DNA of 64,000 nucleotides from Streptococcus sinensis (GTDB lineage Bacteria; Bacillota; Bacilli; Lactobacillales; Streptococcaceae): NCBI RefSeq assembly GCF_000767835.1, contig NZ_JPEN01000029.1, positions 1 to 64,000 of the forward strand, read 5' to 3'. Shown piece by piece: positions 52,165 to 60,196 of this stretch (position 1 is its first letter; each line of letters starts with the position of its first letter). The notes under the pieces were generated by a model. It saw only the letters and a program-made list of their open reading frames with translations, ran no database searches and was not told where the DNA came from. The position numbers and the translations under genes were made by a program.

Positions 52165-53617
52165 AGGCTATTCCTTCTTTTTATTGTTAATACTTGGGTG
52201 AAATCATGCTTATTTATTTCTGTGTCAAGCATGATATATTCATAATTCTCTAAAATTTCTTTCAGATTATTTAAACCTAAACCTCTTCTATAACCTTTAG
52301 TTGAAAACTCTGGTTCATAAATTTCTTCTAAGTCTAATTTTCTTTGCTTGCGGGAATTTTTTACAACAAAAATGATTTCTGTATCCAACTGAACTAGGGT
52401 CACATGAATCATTTTCTCATAGCTTTCGATAGCTCCCTCAACAGCATTATTTAATAAAATACTGGCTATCCTCACAACATCTAACAGCTTAATAGGCAAT
52501 CTCTCAACAGGATCCTTTACTTCAAAAGTCAGATCAATTTGATTATCACGCGCCTTAAATAAAGTTTCCGTCATAACACTCCGCAGAGCAGAATCTCCAA
52601 CATTATTCAAATCAAAATAAGTATATTTATCCGAACGTAATTTTAAATTTGCATCAACCAAAACCTCTTGATAGATTTTTTCAATTTCCTTGATATCTTG
52701 AGTATTGATAGCCATATGAAAGCTAGTCAGCATTCCTGCATAATCATGACGAAAACCTCGAATCTCATTATACAGAGAAACAATTTCGTCAGTGTATTGC
52801 TGCAGTTGCAGCTGCTCTAACTCCCTTTGTTTTATTTCCTCTTCTTTTTCATATTTTTCTCGAGCAGCTTTTAGATAAAAAAGCGTGGACATAAACATTA
52901 AAAAACAAATAGTTGCCAGCATGCTGCTGAGACTATTAAAATGTTTGACTTCACTTAGCCAATGAGAAATATTTAATAGGAGGATATCTATAAAATAAAA
53001 TAGATTGATTCTATTAATTGTATTTTTAAAGACCTGTTCCTTAAAATCTCTAAGTCGAAATTCAAAGTAATCAATAGATTTTAACATAAAGAAAAAAGAA
53101 ATGCTGTTAATGATAATATAAAAAATAGTCCAATTAGTTTCTACAAATTTATCTCCAGTAACTGATGAAATAATAACTGAAAAAAAGGTAGATGAGGCTT
53201 GGGTTGCCATATAAAGGAAGAAAGATAAAAATAAAGCAAAGAGAGCAGATAATTTTTCTTTTTTATAAAAATAGTAATAGAAAAGAAAAGGTTGTAAAAC
53301 TAGGATTATATAATGTACAAACACACTAATTAATGAAGTTAAAGGAAAAAGAATAACTGTAAAAAAGCAAAGACAAGAGGCTGAGACAAAAAGATTTCAA
53401 TTTTTAAAAATCTTAATTATTAAGCCCTTCAAATCTATAATTAAATGCAAAAAGCGAACAAAGCAGAATTCTGATTACCAGAAAACTAGTTTTATTCGCT
53501 TTTTATATTTGAGATCGGACTTTTGTCCCAGCCTCTTGTTATTTTTTTATAAATTTTTACAGTTGCAAAAATTTCTATTAATTCACACATAAACCATAAG
53601 ATTAAGTCCAATATCAT
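52161..53617 (-). pseudogene. comD: Competence receptor histidine kinase ComD, split by a 167-bp repeat element
   Basis: The gene starts at 53617 (ATG, TTTAGGAG six bases upstream, 24 bases after comC) as MILDLILWFM and runs 26 codons to 53540. The frame then enters the element at 53373-53539 and stops at 53492. The rest of comD resumes at 53372 in an open frame without a good start (a GTG at 53324 lacks a ribosome-binding site) and runs to 52161, keeping the kinase with FRHDYAGM (His193 counting from that GTG) and GLGLNN. Joining 53540 to 53372 restores a 429-residue frame, near the roughly 440 residues usual for ComD. Confidence 0.85.
53373..53539. repeat. 167-bp inverted-repeat element inserted in comD
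   Basis: The tips ACAAGAGGCTGAGACAAAA (53373-53391) and its reverse complement with one change (53521-53539) match at 18 of 19 bases. A second inner pair, AAAAAGCGAA and TTCGCTTTTT, lies near 53450 and 53497. No gene lies inside. It is not a multiple of three, so it shifts the frame. Tips of this type resemble a small mobile or terminator-like repeat of streptococci; I cannot name a family with certainty. Confidence 0.85.
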
Positions 53618-53641
53618 CTCTTTCTCCTAAACCACCTATAC

Positions 53642-53767
53642 TTATTTTCCAAACAATCTAGGTAACCTTACCTTTCTAAAATCCCCACCAATAACCTTTT
53701 TCAGTTCTTTTTCAGTTAAATCTGTAAATTGAGTCAGCGCTTTGAAGTTTTCTTGAGTTTTTTTCAT
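53642..53767 (-). CDS. comC: Competence-stimulating peptide precursor ComC
   Basis: A 41-residue precursor. The leader ends in the double-glycine site KKVIGG, and the predicted mature peptide is DFRKVRLPRLFGK (13 residues, Asp first, Arg third, net positive), the usual CSP pattern. AGGAG lies six bases before the ATG at 53767; an ATG at 53770 directly precedes it. ComA should cleave and export it. I do not recognise this mature sequence. The ComD receptor downstream is interrupted. Confidence 0.93.
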   Translation of the reverse strand: MKKTQENFKALTQFTDLTEKELKKVIGGDFRKVRLPRLFGK

Positions 53768-53812
53768 CATAATCTCCTAAAATTTTTTTGTAAGTTTTAC
53801 CTTACAAAAACT

Positions 53813-53879
53813 ATTATAAATAAATTCTTAAATCATCGTCCAAACTCATCTAAAATGTATTTTTTTATTCCTGAAATGT
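53813..53879 (-). promoter_or_regulatory. comCDE promoter with ComE direct repeat
   Basis: On the minus strand ACATTTCAG (53879-53871) and ACATTTTAG (53858-53850) are a near-perfect direct repeat with a 12-base gap (21-base period). The -10 TATAAT (53818-53813) lies 31 bases downstream, with no good -35. This matches the ComE-binding site known from pneumococcus. Confidence 0.9.
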
Positions 53880-53945
53880 TATTTTATCAAAAAAATAACA
53901 AAAAAACACGAAGTTTTTCGTGCTGTGCTACTATATAAAATAAAA

Positions 53946-54019
53946 TGATCCCAGCAGGATTCGAACCTGCGACCGTTCGCTTAGAAGGCGAATGCTCTAT
54001 CCAGCTGAGCTATGAGACC
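53946..54019 (-). tRNA. tRNA-Arg (UCU)
   Basis: A 74-base cloverleaf with acceptor GGTCTCA/TGGGATC plus A, anticodon loop CTTCTAA (TCT) and T arm GGTTCGAATCC. It lies upstream of comC, the usual place in streptococci. Confidence 0.97.
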
Positions 54020-54062
54020 AATACCATTTCATTCTATCAGAAAAATCTTCTATCGTCAAGAT

Positions 54063-54542
54063 TCACTTATGATAAGGACTCCCCTGCTGAATCATAAAAG
54101 CACGGTAAATCTGCTCAACCAAGACAAGACGCATCAATTGATGAGGTAGCGTCAATTTTCCAAAACTCATCAGTAGATCGGCTCTTTTTTTAACAGCAGA
54201 ATGCAGACCCAAGCTTCCACCGATAACAAAAGTAATATCAGAAAAACCACGGACTGTAATATTGCTTAGAATAGAACTAAACTCTTCTGAAGGAAATTGT
54301 TTGCCTTCAATAGCTAAAGCAATCACAAATTCTCGCTCAGCTATTTTTGCTAAAATCCGACTTCCTTCTTTTTCGAGAATTTGCTGATTCTCCAAATCAC
54401 TAGCCTTATCTGGCGTTTTTTCATCTACTAACTCCAGAATTTCTAACTTACAAAATCGGCTAAGACGCTTGGTGTATTCAGCAATTCCATCTTTGAGATA
54501 CTTTTCTTTTAATTTTCCAACGGTTACAATCTTTATTTTCAT
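54063..54542 (-). CDS. rlmH: 23S rRNA (pseudouridine1915-N3)-methyltransferase RlmH
   Basis: A 159-residue SPOUT methyltransferase. The start [20 protein letters not shown], the knot motif [10 protein letters not shown] and the C-terminal [17 protein letters not shown] with SPYHK are diagnostic. It marks the oriC-proximal end of the comCDE side and is divergent from htrA. Confidence 0.96.
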   Translation of the reverse strand: MKIKIVTVGKLKEKYLKDGIAEYTKRLSRFCKLEILELVDEKTPDKASDLENQQILEKEGSRILAKIAEREFVIALAIEGKQFPSEEFSSILSNITVRGFSDITFVIGGSLGLHSAVKKRADLLMSFGKLTLPHQLMRLVLVEQIYRAFMIQQGSPYHK

Positions 54543-54556
54543 ATTTATATTCTATC

Positions 54557-54685
54557 ATATCCACATAAATTTCACACTTTATTCACAAAACTTTTTTATG
54601 TACTACTTGATTTATCTATGGATTTTCTAACCTCTATCAACATTTTTTCTAAGTTTTCCACAAGTTGTGGAAAACTTGTGGATTT
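54557..54685. other. DnaA-box cluster upstream of htrA
   Basis: Five near-consensus DnaA boxes (TTATCCACA): ATATCCACA (54557-54565), TTATTCACA (54579-54587), TTTTCCACA (54654-54662), and the reverse boxes TGTGGAAAA (54666-54674) and TGTGGATTT (54677-54685). They lie in the rlmH-htrA gap and may belong to a split origin or titrate DnaA. Confidence 0.7.
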
Positions 54686-54716
54686 TAAGTTATAATTAAG
54701 AATAGATTTTTATAAT
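54684..54716 (+). promoter_or_regulatory. htrA promoter with CiaR box
   Basis: TTTAAG-N5-ATTAAG (54684-54700) is a CiaR direct repeat with one flanking change, and it ends 10 bases before TATAAT (54711-54716). CiaR control of htrA is known in other streptococci. Confidence 0.85.
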
Positions 54717-54745
54717 TTCATCAATTGTAATCCAAGGAGGAAAAT

Positions 54746-55924
54746 ATGAAAAACGCTTCAAACTTCTTCAAAAAGTTTTTGTTGCTTTTTATTGTTTTAG
54801 TTGTGGGCTTTATTGGTGGGAGCCTCGGAAATTTAGCTACTACATTTTTTACTGCTAAATTGGCTAGTATCAGCTCTTCTAATTCTAAAACCACAATATC
54901 AACTGCCTATAAAAACTCAACTGATACCACAAAGGCCGTTAAAAAGGTCCAAAATGCAGTTGTATCGGTTATCACTTACGCAGATTCCAATAAACAAGAA
55001 ATTATCAATAATGAATCAAATGATGAGCCTCAGGTAGCTAGTGAAGGATCCGGAGTGATTTATAAGAAGGAAGGAAAATATGCCTACCTTGTTACTAATA
55101 CTCATGTACTGAATGGTGCAACAAATGTTGATATACTTTTAGCAGATGGCAGCAAGGTTCCAGGAGAAGTTGTTGGTTCAGATGTTTATTCTGATATTTC
55201 TGTAGTAAAGATTAGCTCTGAAAAAGTAACTGATGTAGCTGAATTCGGGGATTCTAGCTCCCTGACAGTAGGAGAAACTGCTATTGCCATCGGAAGCCCT
55301 CTTGGAACAGAATATGCCAACTCTGTAACACAAGGAATCATTTCCAGTCTGGGTAGAAATGTGACACTTCAATCTGAAGACGGTCAAAATATTTCAACAA
55401 CTGCACTTCAAACAGATGCTGCTATCAACCCTGGTAACTCTGGTGGCCCACTCATCAACATTCAAGGACAAGTAATTGGTATTACATCTAGTAAAATCTC
55501 AAACAATGGCCAAACCTCTGTAGAAGGTATGGGATTTGCGATTCCATCTAATGACGTTGTCAATATCATCAATCAATTGGAACAAAGTGGTACAGTTACA
55601 CGCCCTGCTCTAGGAATCCAGATGCTAGATTTAGCTAATATTACCACCACTGACTTAGCAAAATTGAATCTTCCTTCATCTGTAAAATCAGGTGTCCTTG
55701 TTCGCTCTGTTCAAGAAGGTATGCCTGCTGAAAATAAGCTTCAGAAATACGATATCATCACAAAAATTGACGATAAAGAAGTTGAATCAACCAGTGATTT
55801 ACAATCTGCACTCTACAAGCATGCTATCGGAGATGAGATAAAAGTTACTTACTATCGTGATGGTAAAGAAGCAACAACAACCATTAAACTGACTAAATCA
55901 ACTCAAGATTTGGGCGGCAATTAA
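54746..55924 (+). CDS. htrA: Serine protease HtrA (DegP family)
   Basis: A 392-residue surface quality-control protease. A membrane segment near residues 11-29 anchors it. The catalytic triad is His120 (VTNTHVLNG), Asp150 (VYSDISVV) and Ser232 (NPGNSGGPL), followed by one PDZ domain (about 275-380). In streptococci HtrA also degrades the competence peptide. AAGGAGG precedes the ATG. A CiaR box sits in the promoter, and parB follows after a hairpin. Confidence 0.97.
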   Translation: MKNASNFFKKFLLLFIVLVVGFIGGSLGNLATTFFTAKLASISSSNSKTTISTAYKNSTDTTKAVKKVQNAVVSVITYADSNKQEIINNESNDEPQVASEGSGVIYKKEGKYAYLVTNTHVLNGATNVDILLADGSKVPGEVVGSDVYSDISVVKISSEKVTDVAEFGDSSSLTVGETAIAIGSPLGTEYANSVTQGIISSLGRNVTLQSEDGQNISTTALQTDAAINPGNSGGPLINIQGQVIGITSSKISNNGQTSVEGMGFAIPSNDVVNIINQLEQSGTVTRPALGIQMLDLANITTTDLAKLNLPSSVKSGVLVRSVQEGMPAENKLQKYDIITKIDDKEVESTSDLQSALYKHAIGDEIKVTYYRDGKEATTTIKLTKSTQDLGGN

Positions 55925-55942
55925 ATCATTTACAGAATTGTC

Positions 55943-55974
55943 AACACACCTTTACACGATCGTAAAGGTGTGTT
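55943..55974 (+). terminator. Hairpin between htrA and parB
   Basis: AACACACCTTTAC (55943-55955) pairs perfectly with GTAAAGGTGTGTT (55962-55974). The T-run after it is poor, and parB starts 13 bases later, so it may attenuate rather than fully end transcription. Confidence 0.65.
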
Positions 55975-55987
55975 ATTCTATATACAA

Positions 55988-56749
55988 ATGGAAAATTATC
56001 AATATATATCACTAAAAGACATTCGAACAAACCCTTATCAACCTAGAAAAAATTTTTCTCAAGAAAAGATGAATGAGTTAGCGGCTTCCATTAAAGAAAA
56101 TGGAATTATTCAGCCTATTATTTTGAGAAAATCTTCCTTATTTGGTTACGAAATTTTGGCAGGCGAAAGAAGATTTAGAGCTGCTAAACTTGCTGGATTA
56201 GAAAACATTCCTGCCCTTATTAAAGACCTATCTGATGATGAAATGATGAAACAAGCCATTATTGAAAATTTGCAAAGAGAGGATCTAAATCCAATTGAGG
56301 AAGCTGAATCTTATCAGCATCTGATTGACAGGGGCTTGACTCACGAAGAAATTGCAACAATTATGGGAAAATCCAGACCTTATATCAGTAATCTTGTACG
56401 TTTGTTACATCTGCCCACTTTCATCCTTAATGCTATCAAAGAGGAAGTCATTTCTCAAGGACATGCTCGCCTCTTGATCCCCCTTAAGAAAGAAGAACAA
56501 TCCTTCTGGCTTGAAAAAATTGTTCAAAACAATCTATCCGTGCGTGCTCTTGAACATTCATTACAAAAAAGAAAAAAGTTAAAGTCTAAGAAGACGAAAG
56601 AAATTTTTGCTCATTCTGAAGAAGAAAAACTGAAAAAAATCCTTGGTTTGGATGTCACTATTCAATTAAAAGGTCATTCAAAAGGAAAAATAATTATTCC
56701 TTTTGAAAATGAGGAAGAATACCAAAGAATTATAAACAGCTTGAAATAG
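55988..56749 (+). CDS. parB: Chromosome-partitioning protein ParB (Spo0J)
   Basis: A 253-residue CTPase-type ParB. The N-terminal domain has GERRFRAA (59-66), the CTP-binding motif, and IENLQREDLNPIEEA. The helix-turn-helix is in LTHEEIATIMGKSRPYISNL. It loads at parS palindromes and recruits SMC. The ATG is at 55988; a GTG at 55970 is in frame. The only Shine-Dalgarno-like AAAGG (55964-55968) is inside the upstream hairpin. No parA gene is present, as usual in streptococci. Confidence 0.95.
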   Translation: MENYQYISLKDIRTNPYQPRKNFSQEKMNELAASIKENGIIQPIILRKSSLFGYEILAGERRFRAAKLAGLENIPALIKDLSDDEMMKQAIIENLQREDLNPIEEAESYQHLIDRGLTHEEIATIMGKSRPYISNLVRLLHLPTFILNAIKEEVISQGHARLLIPLKKEEQSFWLEKIVQNNLSVRALEHSLQKRKKLKSKKTKEIFAHSEEEKLKKILGLDVTIQLKGHSKGKIIIPFENEEEYQRIINSLK

Positions 56750-56781
56750 AGCTGTTATTTTCTTTTTTCAAACTAACAGAC

Positions 56782-56896
56782 TTGTCCACGAAAAAATCCT
56801 TATAAAGCCTTGAAAAATAAGGAGTAATCTAGTAATTCACAAATTGTGGATAACTTTTGTAAACATTGTTATTTTTTCTTCACATCTTGTGGAAAA
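56782..56896. other. DnaA-box cluster upstream of dnaA
   Basis: Boxes TTGTCCACG (56782-56790), reverse TGTGGATAA (56845-56853, perfect) and reverse TGTGGAAAA (56888-56896) lie in the parB-dnaA gap, with an AT-rich stretch to their right. They fit dnaA autoregulation and origin function. Confidence 0.75.
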
Positions 56897-56961
56897 CTAT
56901 CTAATTTTATGTTAAAATGAAATTCGATATAGAGAAAAATTTTGTGAAAAGGAGGAGTGAA

Positions 56962-58317
56962 ATGACCAAAGAGCAAGAATTTTGGCAGAGAATTTTAGAG
57001 CTTTCAGCCGCTCAGTTAAAACAAACAACTTATGACTTTTTTGTAGCTGAAGCTCAGTTAATAAAAATTGATAATAATCAAGCCACAATCTTTCTTGACA
57101 GCCCCGTAAAACAACTATTTTGGGAACAAAATTTAGTGGGCGTTATTCTTACAGCTGGATTTGAGATTTTCAACGATCAAATCACTGGAAAATATGTCTT
57201 TGAAGATGCAGGAAACGAAGAGTTGTCGAAACATCCGCTGGAAGAACGTACTGAAAAAGTTTCATTTCGACCAAGTTTACCACCCATTGATACTGGATTA
57301 AAAGCTAAATATACATTTGATAATTTTGTACAGGGAGATGGAAATATCTGGGCTAAAGCAGCAGCCTTGGCTGTTTCTGAAAATTTAGCAACAACTTATA
57401 ACCCACTCTTTATTTATGGCGGTCCAGGGCTAGGAAAAACTCACTTACTCAATGCTATCGGTAATCAAATTTTGGAAAATATTCCTGATGCGCGTGTTAA
57501 ATATATTCCAGCAGAAACTTTTATCAATGATTTTCTGGAGCATCTGAGGCTCGGTGATATGGATAATTTCAAAAAAATCTATCGCAGTTTGGATTTGCTT
57601 TTAATTGATGATATCCAATCCCTTGGAGGAAAAAAAGTCTCTACTCAGGAAGAATTTTTTAACACTTTCAATGCACTTCACGGAGATAACAAGCAGATTG
57701 TGCTGACCAGCGACCGTAGTCCAGATCATCTTGATAATTTGGAAGAACGTTTGGTCACGCGCTTTAAATGGGGGCTTACTCAAAATATTACTCCACCCGA
57801 TTTTGAAACTCGGATTGCTATCCTCAGAAATAAGATCGAAAATCTTGACTATATTTTCCCTAATGATACTTTGGAATACCTCGCCGGACAATTTGACTCA
57901 AATGTTCGAGACTTAGAAGGGGCGCTAAATGACATTACGCTCATTGCAAGGGTCCGCAATTTAAAAGAAATTACGATTGACATCGCAGCTGAAGCTATTC
58001 GTGCTCGCAAGCAAGACTCCAGTCAAGTGACAGTCATCCCAATTGAAAAAATCCAGTCTGAGGTAGGTAATTTCTATGGCGTCAGTGTCAAGGAAATGAA
58101 GGGAAGCCGTCGAGTACAAAATATTGTTTTAGCCAGACAAGTAGCCATGTATCTAGCTCGTGAACTAACAGATAACAGCCTACCAAAAATTGGACGAGAA
58201 TTTGGCGGCAAAGACCATACAACAGTTATACATGCGCATGGAAAAATCAAAACTAGACTTGAAACGGACGACAGCTTACGCCTTGAAATTGAGAATATCA
58301 AAAACAAGATAAAATAA
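56962..58317 (+). CDS. dnaA: Chromosomal replication initiator DnaA
   Basis: A 451-residue AAA+ initiator. The N-terminal DnaB-interacting domain is about 1-100, Walker A is GGPGLGKT (about 155-162), Walker B is [10 protein letters not shown], and the C-terminal domain has the DnaA-box-binding [16 protein letters not shown] chose the ATG at 56962 because AAAGGAGGAG precedes it; an earlier in-frame ATG has no such site. oriC boxes lie on both sides. Confidence 0.98.
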   Translation: MTKEQEFWQRILELSAAQLKQTTYDFFVAEAQLIKIDNNQATIFLDSPVKQLFWEQNLVGVILTAGFEIFNDQITGKYVFEDAGNEELSKHPLEERTEKVSFRPSLPPIDTGLKAKYTFDNFVQGDGNIWAKAAALAVSENLATTYNPLFIYGGPGLGKTHLLNAIGNQILENIPDARVKYIPAETFINDFLEHLRLGDMDNFKKIYRSLDLLLIDDIQSLGGKKVSTQEEFFNTFNALHGDNKQIVLTSDRSPDHLDNLEERLVTRFKWGLTQNITPPDFETRIAILRNKIENLDYIFPNDTLEYLAGQFDSNVRDLEGALNDITLIARVRNLKEITIDIAAEAIRARKQDSSQVTVIPIEKIQSEVGNFYGVSVKEMKGSRRVQNIVLARQVAMYLARELTDNSLPKIGREFGGKDHTTVIHAHGKIKTRLETDDSLRLEIENIKNKIK

Positions 58318-58320
58318 AGG

Positions 58321-58442
58321 TGTGGATAACATTTAATTTACCTGAGGTTTTTCCACAAGTTGTGAACAAGTCTCAAAACTTGATTTTAGCAACTTCAAAT
58401 CATTTTTCCACAGCTTCCACAAGAACTACTATTACTATTAAC
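58321..58442. other. oriC: DnaA boxes and DnaA-trio between dnaA and dnaN
   Basis: Boxes are reverse TGTGGATAA (58321-58329), TTTTCCACA (58349-58357), a weak TTGTGAACA (58360-58368), TTTTCCACA (58404-58412) and GCTTCCACA (58413-58421). Five bases on, CTACTATTACTATTAAC (58426-58442) reads on the other strand as repeated 3'-GAT/AAT triplets, the DnaA-trio pattern that DnaA uses to open DNA. An AT-rich stretch follows. This is the likely unwinding site. Confidence 0.8.
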
Positions 58443-58473
58443 TTAATAATCATAAATAATAAAAGGAGTCCCT

Positions 58474-59610
58474 ATGATTCACTTCTCTATTAATAAAAAT
58501 TTATTCCTGCAAGCTTTGAATACAACTAAAAGAGCTATCAGTACCAAAAACGCTATTCCAATTTTATCAACAGTTAAAATTGATGTAACGAAAGAAGGCA
58601 TTACCTTGATTGGTTCCAATGGTCAAATTTCCATTGAAAACTTCATTTCAGTTAAAAATGAGAATGCTGGACTTTTAATTACTTCACCAGGTTCTATTTT
58701 ACTAGAAGCAACTTTCTTTATTAATGTTATTTCTAGTTTGCCTGATATTGTGCTTGATTTTAAAGAAATTGAGCAGAAACAAATCGTCCTTACTAGTGGA
58801 AAGTCAGAAATTACGCTGAAAGGAAAAGATGCTGATCAATACCCACGCATTCAAGAAGTTTCTACCAATAATCCGCTAGTTCTGGAAACAAAAATTCTCA
58901 AAAATATCATCAATGAGACAGCTTTTGCTGCTAGCACTCAAGAAAGTCGTCCTATTTTAACGGGTGTTCATTTTGTTTTAACAGACAACAAATCACTCAA
59001 AACAGTTGCGACAGATTCTCATCGAATGAGTCAAAAAAAGATTACTTTAGAAAAGAACGGAGATAACTTCGATGTGGTAATCCCTAGTCGTTCTCTGCGT
59101 GAATTTACGGCTGTTTTCACAGACGATATTGAAACAGTAGAGGTTTTCTTTGCCAATAATCAGCTCCTCTTTAGAAGTGAAAATATCAGTTTTTATACGC
59201 GCCTGCTGGAAGGGAACTATCCTGACACAGACCGCTTGATTCCGACAGAATTTTCAAGTGTGGTGACCTTTAATACTAATAATTTACGCCATGCCATGGA
59301 GCGGTCGCGCCTTCTATCCAATGCTACCCAAAATGGAACAGTGAAATTGGAAATTGTGAAGGGCATTGTCAGCGCTCATGTGCATTCACCAGAAGTTGGA
59401 CGCGTAAATGAAGAAATTGATACAGAAAGTGTGTCAGGAGAAGATTTGACTATTAGTTTCAATCCCACCTATTTGATTGAAGCTCTAAAGGCAGTTGATA
59501 GTGAGCAGGTGACCATTAGCTTTATTTCAGCTGTTCGGCCTTTCACCTTGGTACCAAGCGAAGATGCTGAAAACTTTATCCAGCTCATCACTCCAGTCCG
59601 TACCAATTAG
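58474..59610 (+). CDS. dnaN: DNA polymerase III subunit beta (sliding clamp)
   Basis: A 378-residue processivity clamp with three repeated domains, starting MIHFSINKNLFLQALNTTKR and ending FTLVPSEDAENFIQLITPVR. AAAAGGAG precedes the ATG. It follows dnaA across the oriC boxes and has a terminator after it. Confidence 0.98.
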   Translation: MIHFSINKNLFLQALNTTKRAISTKNAIPILSTVKIDVTKEGITLIGSNGQISIENFISVKNENAGLLITSPGSILLEATFFINVISSLPDIVLDFKEIEQKQIVLTSGKSEITLKGKDADQYPRIQEVSTNNPLVLETKILKNIINETAFAASTQESRPILTGVHFVLTDNKSLKTVATDSHRMSQKKITLEKNGDNFDVVIPSRSLREFTAVFTDDIETVEVFFANNQLLFRSENISFYTRLLEGNYPDTDRLIPTEFSSVVTFNTNNLRHAMERSRLLSNATQNGTVKLEIVKGIVSAHVHSPEVGRVNEEIDTESVSGEDLTISFNPTYLIEALKAVDSEQVTISFISAVRPFTLVPSEDAENFIQLITPVRTN

Positions 59611-59625
59611 AAGATAATATTTAAG

Positions 59626-59653
59626 ACAAGGTTGGATACGTCCGCCTTGTTTT
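59626..59653 (+). terminator. dnaN terminator
   Basis: ACAAGG (59626-59631) pairs with CCTTGT (59645-59650), with G-C pairs extending inward, followed by TTTT. Confidence 0.75.
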
Positions 59654-59782
59654 ATTTCAATAATTTTCAAGTAAGTAGACTCAAAAGATGTGATATAATA
59701 CGGGTATGATTATATACTGATCAGTCTACATAGAGGACTGAAAAAAGAAATGGAAAAATAATATTATTAAAAGGAGCAGCAT

Positions 59783-59977
59783 ATGTACGAACTTGGAACT
59801 TTTGTAGAAATGAAAAAACCTCATGCTTGTACAATTAAGTCAACTGGCAAGAAGGCTAATCGCTGGGAAATTACACGCTTGGGCGCTGATATTAAAATTA
59901 AATGCAGCAACTGCAATCATGTCGTCATGATGAGTCGCCATGATTTTGAGAAGAAAATGAAGAAGATTCTAGATTAG
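59783..59977 (+). CDS. DUF951 zinc-ribbon-like small protein
   Basis: A 64-residue basic protein. It has VEMKKPHACTIKSTGKKANRW, then KCSNCNHVVMM, in which the single-Cys and CxxC elements suggest metal binding. The family sits between dnaN and ychF across streptococci. AAAAGGAG precedes the ATG, and an extended -10 TGATATAAT (59692-59699) lies upstream. Function unknown. Confidence 0.9.
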   Translation: MYELGTFVEMKKPHACTIKSTGKKANRWEITRLGADIKIKCSNCNHVVMMSRHDFEKKMKKILD

Positions 59978-60030
59978 ATTCTAGGATGGTTTCTTTGAAA
60001 ATATTGCAACAATAGATTCCCTATGTTTTT

Positions 60031-60123
60031 TTAAAATTTCGTGGAGGAGATTGGTGTGTGATTTTCCCAAACCTCAATATGATAGCCATTATCAAGACTT
60101 TTTAATTGTTCTAATTCCAGTTA
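60031..60123 (-). pseudogene. Short gene remnant upstream of ychF
   Basis: On the minus strand a 30-codon open stretch without a start codon ends at 60031. It reads ELEQLKSLDNGYHIEVWENH then TPISSTKF. The DNGYHIEVWE portion resembles the end of a glyoxalase-like (VOC) protein. No upstream homologous frame is left. It is probably the 3' end of a lost gene. Confidence 0.4.
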
Positions 60124-60196
60124 AAAAGACTTCACATGTTTTTACTTTTTGTGTTATAATGTTAGGGATTGAAATGTGAACGGAGAATAGTAAAAT

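Noticed and set aside
52161-53324. An intact, shorter comD starting at GTG 53324
   Set aside because: No ribosome-binding site precedes it, the homologous frame extends upstream to 53372, and a better start with ribosome-binding site exists at 53617. It may still be translated weakly, but it is not the ancestral gene.
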